Source of the DNA: Bacillota bacterium
GTDB taxonomy: Bacteria > Bacillota > Clostridia > Lachnospirales > Cellulosilyticaceae
Direction: 5' to 3'
Assembly (NCBI GenBank): GCA_023415525.1
Contig: JAEZKI010000504.1
Location: 1 to 5,462, forward strand
Length of the DNA stretch: 5,462 bases
This document shows, piece by piece, positions 1 through 5,462 of the stretch; position 1 is the first letter of the stretch; each line of letters starts with the position of its first letter. The position numbers and the translations under genes were made by a program. The notes under the pieces were generated by a model. The model was given only the letters and a program-made list of their open reading frames with translations, was not told the DNA's origin and ran no database searches.

Positions 1-564
1 GTCATAATCTTTAAGCTTCATAAATAATTTAAAGGCCTCGGTATAATTATGAGATAGATAGAGGGTTATCCCAATTTCTTCTATTTGGTGAAGACCTTGT
101 TGTTGCTTGATCGGATCAAGGACTTTAAAGAAACATTGGGTAGCACTTATAAACTGATATGCCTTTAAGTAAGACTGACCTGCTTCATAGTAGAGGCCTA
201 ATTGCTTATAGAGCTTAGCGCTGGCTAAAGGTTTATAATAAGAAAGAAAGAAGGCAGCCTTTGAAAGGTTTCCAATACGTTGACAGAAAAGAAAACCTAA
301 GGGATAATCTTTAACGGTTTCTAAAAGATTTATAGCTTTGGAATAAAGGCCTAGTGCTTCGTAGGCTTGTACTAATTCCTTGTAGGCAGAAGTGGCCTTC
401 AAGCAGTGAACAGCTTGAATAAAGTTTCCCTGCTTAAGATAGAGGTTTCCCGCCCAACGATAGAGTTTTCTTTTTTTAAGAATACTGGCTTGTTGGTGTG
501 GCTTATAAGTAAAAAAGATAAAATGGGTGCGTAGACAATAAAGAAGAAAAGTAATATACGGCAA
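1..564 (-). CDS. TPR-like helical repeat protein, N-terminal part (3' end outside window)
   Basis: The reverse strand is open for 188 codons from a TTG at 564 to the window edge, with no stop, so only the N-terminal part is present. The TTG start is chosen because AGGTGG (573-578) lies 8 nt upstream; two in-frame GTG codons just upstream fall inside that ribosome binding site, and a TAG precedes them. Residues 1-20 are hydrophobic (MPYITFLLYC then LRTHFIFFTY) and could be a short membrane anchor, though R12 and H14 make this uncertain. From about residue 33 the protein is a string of amphipathic helix pairs with TPR/Sel1-like signatures: GNLYLKQGNFIQAVHCL (39-55), AYEALGLYSKAINLL (67-81), LYKQLGLYYEAGQSYLKA (118-135) and TLYLSHNYTEAFKLFMKL (167-184). 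Such repeats usually mediate protein-protein contacts. No enzymatic motif is visible, no specific function can be assigned, and no close family is recognised. It is transcribed divergently from recU. Confidence 0.72.
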   Translation of the reverse strand, partial: MPYITFLLYCLRTHFIFFTYKPHQQASILKKRKLYRWAGNLYLKQGNFIQAVHCLKATSAYKELVQAYEALGLYSKAINLLETVKDYPLGFLFCQRIGNLSKAAFFLSYYKPLASAKLYKQLGLYYEAGQSYLKAYQFISATQCFFKVLDPIKQQQGLHQIEEIGITLYLSHNYTEAFKLFMKLKDYD

Positions 565-570
565 GTTAAT

Positions 571-578
571 CACCACCT
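571..578 (-). promoter_or_regulatory. Ribosome binding site deciding the TTG start of the TPR-like gene
   Basis: On the minus strand AGGTGGTG lies about 8 nt before the TTG at 564. It is the only good Shine-Dalgarno match near the start of this open frame, and it is what places the start there rather than at an internal codon. Confidence 0.6.
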
Positions 579-586
579 ATAAGTAA

Positions 587-600
587 TATAATTCTATAAT
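587..600 (+). promoter_or_regulatory. Candidate -10 elements for recU transcription
   Basis: Two perfect TATAAT hexamers occur on the plus strand, at 587-592 and 595-600, 40-55 nt before the recU start. Neither has a convincing -35 hexamer 16-18 nt upstream (the sequences there are AGTTAA and ACCACC) nor an extended TGn. A promoter for recU is expected here because the upstream gene is divergent, but which hexamer is used cannot be told from the sequence. Confidence 0.3.
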
Positions 601-624
601 AACCAAAATTTTACAATAAATCAA
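596..624 (-). promoter_or_regulatory. Candidate vegetative (sigma-A type) promoter for the TPR-like gene
   Basis: Read on the minus strand there is TTGATT (624-619, 4 of 6 to the -35 consensus), a 17-nt spacer, then TATTAT (601-596, 5 of 6 to the -10 consensus). Transcription would start near 589, giving a leader of about 25 nt before the TTG at 564, enough for the ribosome binding site. The assignment rests on consensus matching only, in an AT-rich background. Confidence 0.5.
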
Positions 625-640
625 GAAGAGAGGGTGCAAT

Positions 641-1180
641 ATGGGTTACTGGAATACTAGGGGATTAAGGGGAAATGAATTAGAAGAAATGATTAATCGG
701 ACAAATGAGCGTTATCGTGAGAAAAAGCTTGCAGTTGTTCAAAAGATACCTACCCCTATTAAACCTATTACTATTGATCAGGAGAAGCGTGTCATTACCT
801 TAGCTTATTTTGATCAAAAAAGTACGATTGACTATGTAGGAGTCGTCCAGGGCATTCCGATTTGCTTTGATGCAAAAGAAACTTCTAAGAATTTTTTACC
901 TATTAGCAATATTCATCCGCATCAAATAGCGTTTATGCGGGATTTTAAGGAGCAGGAGGGGGAAGCTTTTCTTATCGTGTATTTTAAAAAATATGATACC
1001 TATTTTTTAATGGATATTGATACATTAATTCCTTATTATGAGCGAGCTCAAAAGGGAGGAAGAAAATCCATAGCTTATACAGAATTTGATAGTCAGCGTA
1101 AGATTCCTATTGAGGGAGGTTACTATCTTCATTATTTAAAAACCTTAGAAAAACTTTTAAATGAGCAAGAAGAAGTATAA
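641..1180 (+). CDS. recU: Holliday junction resolvase RecU
   Basis: This encodes 179 residues matching RecU, the cytoplasmic endonuclease that resolves four-way junctions in recombinational repair and chromosome segregation in Firmicutes. The fold landmarks appear in order. GNELEEMINRTNERY (11-25) is the N-terminal helix. IPTPIKPITI (36-45) leads into the stalk that spans the junction centre, followed by AYFDQKSTIDYVG (55-67). FDAKETSKNF (76-85) holds the nuclease core and HPHQIAFM (92-99) the motif III-like histidine/glutamine segment. Likely metal and catalytic residues are D64, D77, K79, E80 and Q95, by analogy with D88, E101 and K103 of the Bacillus subtilis protein; here aspartate replaces the first glutamate of the FEAKE motif. 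GGRKSI (139-144) is also typical. The protein lacks the roughly 30-residue N-terminal extension of the 206-residue B. subtilis protein. The start is supported by AGAGAGGGTG just upstream of ATG 641. The next gene follows after 41 nt with no terminator between, so the two are probably co-transcribed. Confidence 0.93.
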   Translation: MGYWNTRGLRGNELEEMINRTNERYREKKLAVVQKIPTPIKPITIDQEKRVITLAYFDQKSTIDYVGVVQGIPICFDAKETSKNFLPISNIHPHQIAFMRDFKEQEGEAFLIVYFKKYDTYFLMDIDTLIPYYERAQKGGRKSIAYTEFDSQRKIPIEGGYYLHYLKTLEKLLNEQEEV

Positions 1181-1208
1181 AGTGTTCAAATTTGGCTAAT
1201 AATTCAAA

Positions 1209-1217
1209 AGAGGTGAG
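1209..1217 (+). promoter_or_regulatory. Ribosome binding site deciding the start of the GH26-like gene
   Basis: AGAGGTGAG ends 4 nt before ATG 1222. It lies inside the extra coding stretch that would exist if translation began at the in-frame TTG at 1192, which has no comparable site of its own. It therefore favours ATG 1222, which also places the positively charged start of a signal peptide at the very N-terminus. Confidence 0.7.
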
Positions 1218-1221
1218 TGAG

Positions 1222-2451
1222 ATGAGAAGACTTATCCCCTTATGGATTATTTTAAGTATACTACTAAGTTTTTGGGGCCCTATAGGTTGTAAGGCCAATG
1301 AGCCACCAAAAGAAGTGGCTACAAGTCAAGTAGAAGAACAAGAACAACAAGTGAATATAGAGCTTTATATAAAAGAAAACATACAGTTAGGTAAGAGAGA
1401 ACCTAGGCAAGGTGTTTACTTAGGCATTTATGAGGGAGAAGGATCTAACCAGAAGGGGTATAAGTCTCTGGAAGATTCTCTAGGGTGCCATCAGGTCTTT
1501 GAGGTCATGTCTTATAACTTAAGTAGTGGGCTGCCTGAGTATGCTATCTTAAGGTGTATAGCTGAAAATAAAATCCCTTATATTAAAATAGCTTTTGATC
1601 AACAAGGAGATCTTGGGCCACTTTACCGGATGATTACAGAACTAAAGGCTTCCTATAGTTTGCCTGTTTTTGTAGAGCTTTTTCCTATTCATCAAGGTGT
1701 ATTCGATTCTTTACTCTATAAACAGACGTATCGGAGAGGCTATGAACTGCTTAAAAAATATTTAGAGGATGTAGTGGTAGTATGGAGCATAGATGATGGA
1801 CGTATTTACGATATGCCACTTTATTATCCAGGAGACGATGTGGTGGATTGGGCAGGCCTAAATATTTATATTCCACGCTATAGACAGGGTGCCAGCTATG
1901 TTTTTAATCGTTGGGCAGACCTGGATTTTTGGTATAAAAGCTTTCAAAAAACAAAGCCCATGATGATTTCCTCTTTAGGTATTTCACAGTTTTCAAGGAT
2001 AGATCATACTTATGACCTAAGAAGTGTAAAGAACTATTTAAATAAATTTTATAAAGACCTTCCTCTTAGTTATCCTCGTATAAAAGGCATACTTTATATT
2101 GATGTGGATATGGCTCAAATCAAAGAACAGGGGATGGATGACTACCGCTTAAGTACGCAGGAAGAGCTGATAAAGCATTTGCGAAGCCTTTTAAAGGGCC
2201 CTCTTTTCTTGCAGAGAATAGAAGAACAAGTTGAAGGACTGAGACAAGGTCAGTATATGAAATATAGTATGACAGCTAAAGAGCTAGGACAGGAGCTTTA
2301 CTTAAGTAAGAAAGTAGTAACCACTTTTTTTAAAGAGCTCTCACTTGGAAAGTGTGAGGTTAAATTAGATTTAGAAGGAAATAAATATTACCGCTTGGCA
2401 GATATTAAAGCCCAGACAGACTTGTATTATGAAAGCAAGGATCAAGAATAA
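1222..2451 (+). CDS. Exported GH26-like protein, probably catalytically inactive, with a winged-helix-like C-terminus
   Basis: This encodes 409 residues from ATG 1222, chosen for its ribosome binding site. Residues 1-23 form a signal peptide: MRRLIP, then a hydrophobic core to about 18, then GPIGC. C23 could be a lipidation site, but proline at -3 is not a standard lipobox, so ordinary secretion or anchoring is also possible. Residues 24-60 are a charged, Glu/Gln-rich linker. Residues 61-325 resemble a (beta/alpha)8 glycosidase of the GH26 mannanase type. The clearest landmark is YYPGDDVVDWAGLNIY (201-216), preceded by VVVVWS (184-189) and followed by KPMMISSLGISQF (245-257). GH26 enzymes normally carry an acid/base Glu in an HEMN-like motif after strand 4 and a nucleophile Glu in a KPIMISE-like motif on strand 7. 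Here the equivalents read FPIHQ (154-158) and KPMMISS, so both glutamates appear to be missing. Residues 349-397 look like a winged helix-turn-helix. The gene probably shares an operon with recU. Function unknown; fold assignment moderate. Confidence 0.72.
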   Translation: MRRLIPLWIILSILLSFWGPIGCKANEPPKEVATSQVEEQEQQVNIELYIKENIQLGKREPRQGVYLGIYEGEGSNQKGYKSLEDSLGCHQVFEVMSYNLSSGLPEYAILRCIAENKIPYIKIAFDQQGDLGPLYRMITELKASYSLPVFVELFPIHQGVFDSLLYKQTYRRGYELLKKYLEDVVVVWSIDDGRIYDMPLYYPGDDVVDWAGLNIYIPRYRQGASYVFNRWADLDFWYKSFQKTKPMMISSLGISQFSRIDHTYDLRSVKNYLNKFYKDLPLSYPRIKGILYIDVDMAQIKEQGMDDYRLSTQEELIKHLRSLLKGPLFLQRIEEQVEGLRQGQYMKYSMTAKELGQELYLSKKVVTTFFKELSLGKCEVKLDLEGNKYYRLADIKAQTDLYYESKDQE

Positions 2452-2478
2452 CACTTGATTTTTGCTTTTTTTCTTTCT
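2432..2478 (+). terminator. Intrinsic terminator after the recU operon, stop codon in the loop
   Basis: The arms 2434-2446 and 2454-2466 pair over 13 bp without a mismatch, counting two G-U wobbles, and can extend by two A-U pairs at the base. The loop is the 7 nt AATAACA (2447-2453). A run of seven T (2466-2472) and further TTT/CT follow. The 5' arm lies in the last codons of the GH26-like gene, and its TAA stop (2449-2451) sits in the loop. The site separates the recU transcript from prkA. Confidence 0.88.
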
Positions 2479-2487
2479 AAAAAAGAC

Positions 2488-2516
2488 TCATGTATTTCTC
2501 TAAGTAACCATATATT
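2488..2516 (+). promoter_or_regulatory. Candidate sigma-E-like sporulation promoter for prkA
   Basis: CATATATT (2509-2516) matches the Bacillus sigma-E -10 consensus CATACANT at all but one position. TCATGTA (2488-2494), 14 nt upstream, matches 5 of 7 positions of the -35 consensus KMATATT. Transcription would start about 30-35 nt before ATG 2557. In B. subtilis prkA and yhbH are reported to belong to the sigma-E mother-cell regulon, which fits. A vegetative promoter using TATATT at 2511-2516 is a weaker alternative, because no good TTGACA-like hexamer lies at the right distance. Confidence 0.45.
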
Positions 2517-2556
2517 TTAAAGAGAAAGTTTATCCTTAAAAAGGAGTGAATAATAT

Positions 2557-4479
2557 ATGGTAGATTTTTCGAAGCTTATACAAGAAGACCGACGAGAAAG
2601 GAAAGCTAGCTATTTCAAGGGGACCTTTCTGGATTATTTAAATACTTTATTTGAGAATCCTCAGCTTTATCAGTTGGCTCATGAAAGACTCTATAGCTTA
2701 TTAATAGAGAAGGGTGTAGAGAATATAAAGACAGAAGAAGATTCACGACTTATGCGCATTTATGGGAAGGATATTTTAAAGAAATATAACTTCTTTAAAG
2801 AGGATTTCTTTGGTATTGATAAGACTTTAATGAAGATTATCCGGTATTTTTATTCAGCAGCCATGCGAGGAGAGGAATCCAGGCAGGTACTGTATCTAGT
2901 AGGTCCAGTTGGGGCAGGGAAGTCTTCGCTTATTGAAGCTATTAAAAGGTTATTAGAAGAGAGTGGCCCTATTTATGCCTTAGAAGGATGCCCTATGCGA
3001 GAAGAACCTTTACATCTTATTCCCAAACACCTACGTAGTCATATTGAGAAGGAATTAGGGATACACATAGAAGGTGATTTATGTCCTATATGCAGATATC
3101 GGCTAATTCATGAGTTTAATGGTGCCTATGAAGAATTTCCTGTAGTAGAGACAGATTTTTCTGTACGTTCACGTAAGGGGATAGGTGTTGTACCTCCTGT
3201 TGATCCAAATAACCAAGATACGTCGGTTCTAATAGGGAGTGTGGATATTTCTAAAATGGATCTATATCCAGAAGATGATCCACGTGTCCTCTCACTCAAT
3301 GGGGCCTTTAATGTAGGAAATCGTGGATTAGTGGAATTTATTGAAGTATTTAAGAATGATGTAGAGTATCTACATACTATGATTACAGCCACGCAAGAAA
3401 AAAACATACCTTCTCCAGGAAAGAACGCCATGATCTATTTTGATGGCGTGATTTTAGCCCATTCCAATGAAGCAGAATGGAATAAGTTTAAATCAGATCA
3501 TACCAATGAGGCGATTTTAGATCGTATTGTAAAGGTGGAGGTTCCTTATTGCTTGGAACTTAATGAAGAAATTAAAATTTATGAGAAAATGCTGAGGAGT
3601 TCTAATTTCAAAGCCCATATTGCACCACATACCTTAGAAATTGCCGCTATGTTTGCTATTTTAACCCGTTTAACGCCTTCTTCTAAGGTAGACCCTCTGA
3701 CGAAGTTAAAGATTTATAATGGGGAAGAGGTTATTGAAAAAGGAACCACCAAACGTATTGACATTTTAGAACTGAGAGAGGAAGCCGAACGAGAGGGCAT
3801 GACAGGTATTTCTACCCGCTTTATTTCTAAAGCTATTGACACAGCCATTTCTGAATCGGATCATAACTGCATAAATCCTATAGGACTTTTAGATGTTCTT
3901 TTAAGAGAAGTGAAAGAACTGGCCATCGCCGATGAAGTAAAAAAGAAATATTTAGCTTTTTTACAAGATGGAGTGAAGAAGGAGTATCATAAGATTTTAG
4001 AAAGTGAAGTGACCAAAGCCTTTATTCATGGTTATAAAGAGCAGGCAGAAGACTTATTTAACAATTATTTGGATCATGCAGAAGCTTATGCCAATAAAAC
4101 GAAAATCAAAGATAATAATACAGGGGAAGAACTCAATCCTGATGAAGAATTTATGCGTTCGATTGAAGAACAATTAGGCATTACGCAAGCAGGAGCCAAG
4201 GGTTTTAGGCAAGATGTCACTGCTTATATGTTTGCCATTATCCGAAATGGTGGCAAGGTGGACTACAGTTCTTATGAACCCCTAAGAGAGGCCATTGAAA
4301 AGAAACTTACAGCCTCTGTACGCCAATTATCCCGTATTATTACCCAAAGTAAGGTGCGAGATAAAGAACAACACGTCAAATACGATGCCATGGTAGAAGA
4401 AATGAAGAAAAATGGTTATTGTGATTGTTGTTGTAATGTTATCCTCAAATATGCAGCCAATAATTTATGGAAAGATTAG
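2557..4479 (+). CDS. prkA: PrkA/YeaG-family serine protein kinase (AAA+ P-loop protein)
   Basis: The 640 residues match PrkA (B. subtilis, 631 residues) and E. coli YeaG along their whole length. The family comprises cytoplasmic P-loop proteins with reported serine kinase activity, linked to sporulation in Bacillus and to nitrogen and stationary-phase stress in enterobacteria. More recent work on the Bacillus protein suggests AAA+ protease-like behaviour, so kinase is the family name rather than a settled activity. Visible in order: a helical N-terminal domain (1-85); Walker A GPVGAGKSS (116-124); EGCPMREEPLHLIP (143-156); NNQDTSVLIGSVDISKM (218-234), family-specific; NRGLVEFIEVFK (255-266); Walker B and sensor region YFDGVILAHSNEAEW (294-308); LDRIVKVEVPY (321-331) with probable arginine finger R323; and a C-terminal PrkA domain with EGMTGISTRF (413-422) and NPDEEFMRSIEEQLGI (527-542). 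Unusual cysteines occur at 145, 176, 179, 622 and 624-626. The start has AAGGAGTG 8 nt upstream. yhbH follows after 9 nt, so the two are co-transcribed. Confidence 0.95.
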   Translation: MVDFSKLIQEDRRERKASYFKGTFLDYLNTLFENPQLYQLAHERLYSLLIEKGVENIKTEEDSRLMRIYGKDILKKYNFFKEDFFGIDKTLMKIIRYFYSAAMRGEESRQVLYLVGPVGAGKSSLIEAIKRLLEESGPIYALEGCPMREEPLHLIPKHLRSHIEKELGIHIEGDLCPICRYRLIHEFNGAYEEFPVVETDFSVRSRKGIGVVPPVDPNNQDTSVLIGSVDISKMDLYPEDDPRVLSLNGAFNVGNRGLVEFIEVFKNDVEYLHTMITATQEKNIPSPGKNAMIYFDGVILAHSNEAEWNKFKSDHTNEAILDRIVKVEVPYCLELNEEIKIYEKMLRSSNFKAHIAPHTLEIAAMFAILTRLTPSSKVDPLTKLKIYNGEEVIEKGTTKRIDILELREEAEREGMTGISTRFISKAIDTAISESDHNCINPIGLLDVLLREVKELAIADEVKKKYLAFLQDGVKKEYHKILESEVTKAFIHGYKEQAEDLFNNYLDHAEAYANKTKIKDNNTGEELNPDEEFMRSIEEQLGITQAGAKGFRQDVTAYMFAIIRNGGKVDYSSYEPLREAIEKKLTASVRQLSRIITQSKVRDKEQHVKYDAMVEEMKKNGYCDCCCNVILKYAANNLWKD

Positions 4480-4488
4480 GATCAGCCT

Positions 4489-5462
4489 ATGAAAGCTATT
4501 TTTAGAGAGTTTCAAACCAATAATCGGGACCGAAGCATTGAAGATCGACGCAGGCATAAGGAACTTGTAGAAAAAAGTATAAAAGAAAATATAGGGAGTA
4601 TTATTTCAGAGGAAAGTATCATTGGAAAAAGCAAAAATAAAAAAATTAAAATTCCTATTAAAGGTCTAAAAGAATATTACTTTAAGTATGGCAAAAATCA
4701 AAAAGATGTAGTAGCAGGCAGTGGGGAGGAAGAAAAGGGGCAAAAAGTACCTAAGGGGGATTATACAAAAGGAAAAGGAGAAAGTGGAGCAGGGAATGAA
4801 GAGGGAGAGGACATCTACGAAACAGAAATCACTATTGAAGAGGCTATAGACTTTCTTTTTGAAGATTTAAATCTCCCCTATTTGCAACATAAAAAATTTA
4901 ATGAAATTCAAACCCCATACGGTTCTAAACGTTGGGGGGTAAGAGATAAGGGGCCACGACAACGCCTTTCTAAAAAACATACTGTCATTGAAAAGCTTAA
5001 AAGGCAAAAGCAAGAACAAAAGGCAAGGGCAGAGTTGGGATTAGAGAACGCCTCTGCTCGCGTGCCTTTTCATCAAGAGGATTTAAAATATTTTTATAGG
5101 CACCCTAAATTTAAACGGGATTCCAATGCAGTGGTTCTTTGTATCATGGATACTTCTGGGTCCATGGGGCAGACGAAGAAATATTTAGCAAGAAGCTTTT
5201 ATTTTCTTCTCTATCAGTTTTTGCTTATTCGTTATATCAATGTGGAAATAGTTTTTATAGCCCATACTACAGTAGCCAAAGAAGTATCTGAGCAGGATTT
5301 CTTTCATAAAGGAGAAAGTGGTGGGACTTATATTAGTAGTGGTTATCAAAAAGCCTTAGATATTATTGAAGAACGTTATCATCCTCAAAACTGGAATATC
5401 TATGCCTTCCATTGTAGTGATGGAGATAACTGGGGAGAGGATAATGATGAGGCAGTAAAGCT
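4489..5462 (+). CDS. yhbH: YhbH/YeaH family (DUF444) VWA-like protein, 3' end cut by window edge
   Basis: The frame is open from ATG 4489 to the window end: 324 complete codons, against about 390 residues for B. subtilis YhbH, so roughly the last 65-70 residues are missing. The N-terminus (1-40) is basic and helical: REFQTNNRDRSIEDRRRHKE (6-25) is a DUF444 hallmark. A Lys/Glu/Gly-rich low-complexity stretch (about 73-107) follows, then ETEITIEEAIDFLFEDLNLP (111-130). The C-terminal part has a von Willebrand A-like fold with MIDAS motif DTSGSMG (221-227), the second-loop SGGTYISSGYQKAL (277-290) and FHCSDGDNWGEDND (307-320), typical of the family. The likely metal-contact residues are D221, S223, S225, T280 and D311. 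The partner is PrkA/YeaG; the biochemical role is unproven and an adaptor or interaction role is inferred from the MIDAS. The ribosome binding site is a weak AGGA (4478-4481) overlapping the prkA stop, suggesting translational coupling. B. subtilis YhbH is sporulation-associated. spoVR may follow beyond the window. Confidence 0.93.
   Translation, partial: MKAIFREFQTNNRDRSIEDRRRHKELVEKSIKENIGSIISEESIIGKSKNKKIKIPIKGLKEYYFKYGKNQKDVVAGSGEEEKGQKVPKGDYTKGKGESGAGNEEGEDIYETEITIEEAIDFLFEDLNLPYLQHKKFNEIQTPYGSKRWGVRDKGPRQRLSKKHTVIEKLKRQKQEQKARAELGLENASARVPFHQEDLKYFYRHPKFKRDSNAVVLCIMDTSGSMGQTKKYLARSFYFLLYQFLLIRYINVEIVFIAHTTVAKEVSEQDFFHKGESGGTYISSGYQKALDIIEERYHPQNWNIYAFHCSDGDNWGEDNDEAVK

Noticed and set aside
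1192..1221. TTG at 1192 as the start of the GH26-like gene (10 extra residues)
   Set aside because: No Shine-Dalgarno precedes it, it would put a polar segment before the signal peptide, and AGAGGTGAG sits correctly for ATG 1222.
1181..1221. Terminator or separate promoter between recU and the GH26-like gene
   Set aside because: No hairpin followed by a T run and no paired -35/-10 boxes were found in these 41 nt; co-transcription is simpler.
1107..1298. Minus-strand open frame of 63 codons across the recU/GH26-like junction
   Set aside because: It lies antisense to two well-supported genes, has no ribosome binding site of note, and its translation shows only the complement of a signal-peptide region and of an acidic recU tail.
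2191..2210. GGGCCC palindrome within AAAGGGCCCTCTTTT as a possible regulatory site or terminator
   Set aside because: It is inside the coding region of a continuous frame, the inverted repeat is short with almost no loop, and it has no partner elsewhere in the window.
3126..3431. Minus-strand open frame of 101 codons inside prkA
   Set aside because: It is entirely antisense to a conserved part of prkA, and the composition (Ser/Thr/Arg-rich, no motif) is typical of a shadow frame.
1..5462. CRISPR arrays, tRNA or rRNA genes, insertion sequences, phage or defence genes
   Set aside because: No regularly spaced direct repeats, tRNA-like cloverleaf, transposase motif or long terminal inverted repeats were seen; nearly all of the window is accounted for by five genes.

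Overview
The window comes from an AT-rich, low-GC Gram-positive genome. The most likely source is a spore-forming member of the Clostridia, possibly Lachnospirales-like. The evidence is strong purine-rich ribosome binding sites, a RecU-type Holliday junction resolvase (a Firmicutes protein) and the PrkA-YhbH pair. No mobile element, CRISPR array, tRNA or rRNA was seen.

Layout. Positions 1-564 hold the N-terminal 188 codons of a minus-strand gene for a TPR-like helical repeat protein; it starts at TTG and runs off the left edge. A 76-bp divergent promoter region separates it from a plus-strand pair: recU (641-1180), then an exported protein with a GH26-like fold (1222-2451). A strong intrinsic terminator at 2432-2478 closes this unit, with the second gene's stop codon in the terminator loop. 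After about 80 bp carrying a candidate sporulation-type (sigma-E-like) promoter, a second plus-strand operon begins: prkA (2557-4479), a P-loop/AAA+ serine kinase-family protein, followed after 9 nt by yhbH (4489 to the window end), a DUF444 protein with a VWA-type MIDAS motif, cut by the right edge.

How the genes relate. PrkA and YhbH form a widely conserved stress/sporulation module (YeaG-YeaH in Escherichia coli), often accompanied by SpoVR/YcgB, so spoVR is the natural expectation just outside the right edge. RecU resolves recombination intermediates. In several Firmicutes recU is paired with a class A penicillin-binding protein gene; here its partner is a different envelope-directed protein.

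The least ordinary item is that partner (1222-2451). It keeps the GH26 landmark around YPGDDVVDW but seems to lack both catalytic glutamates, and it ends in a segment that reads like a winged helix-turn-helix. It is best treated as a non-catalytic or repurposed glycosidase-fold protein of unknown role. The other complete genes belong to known families.
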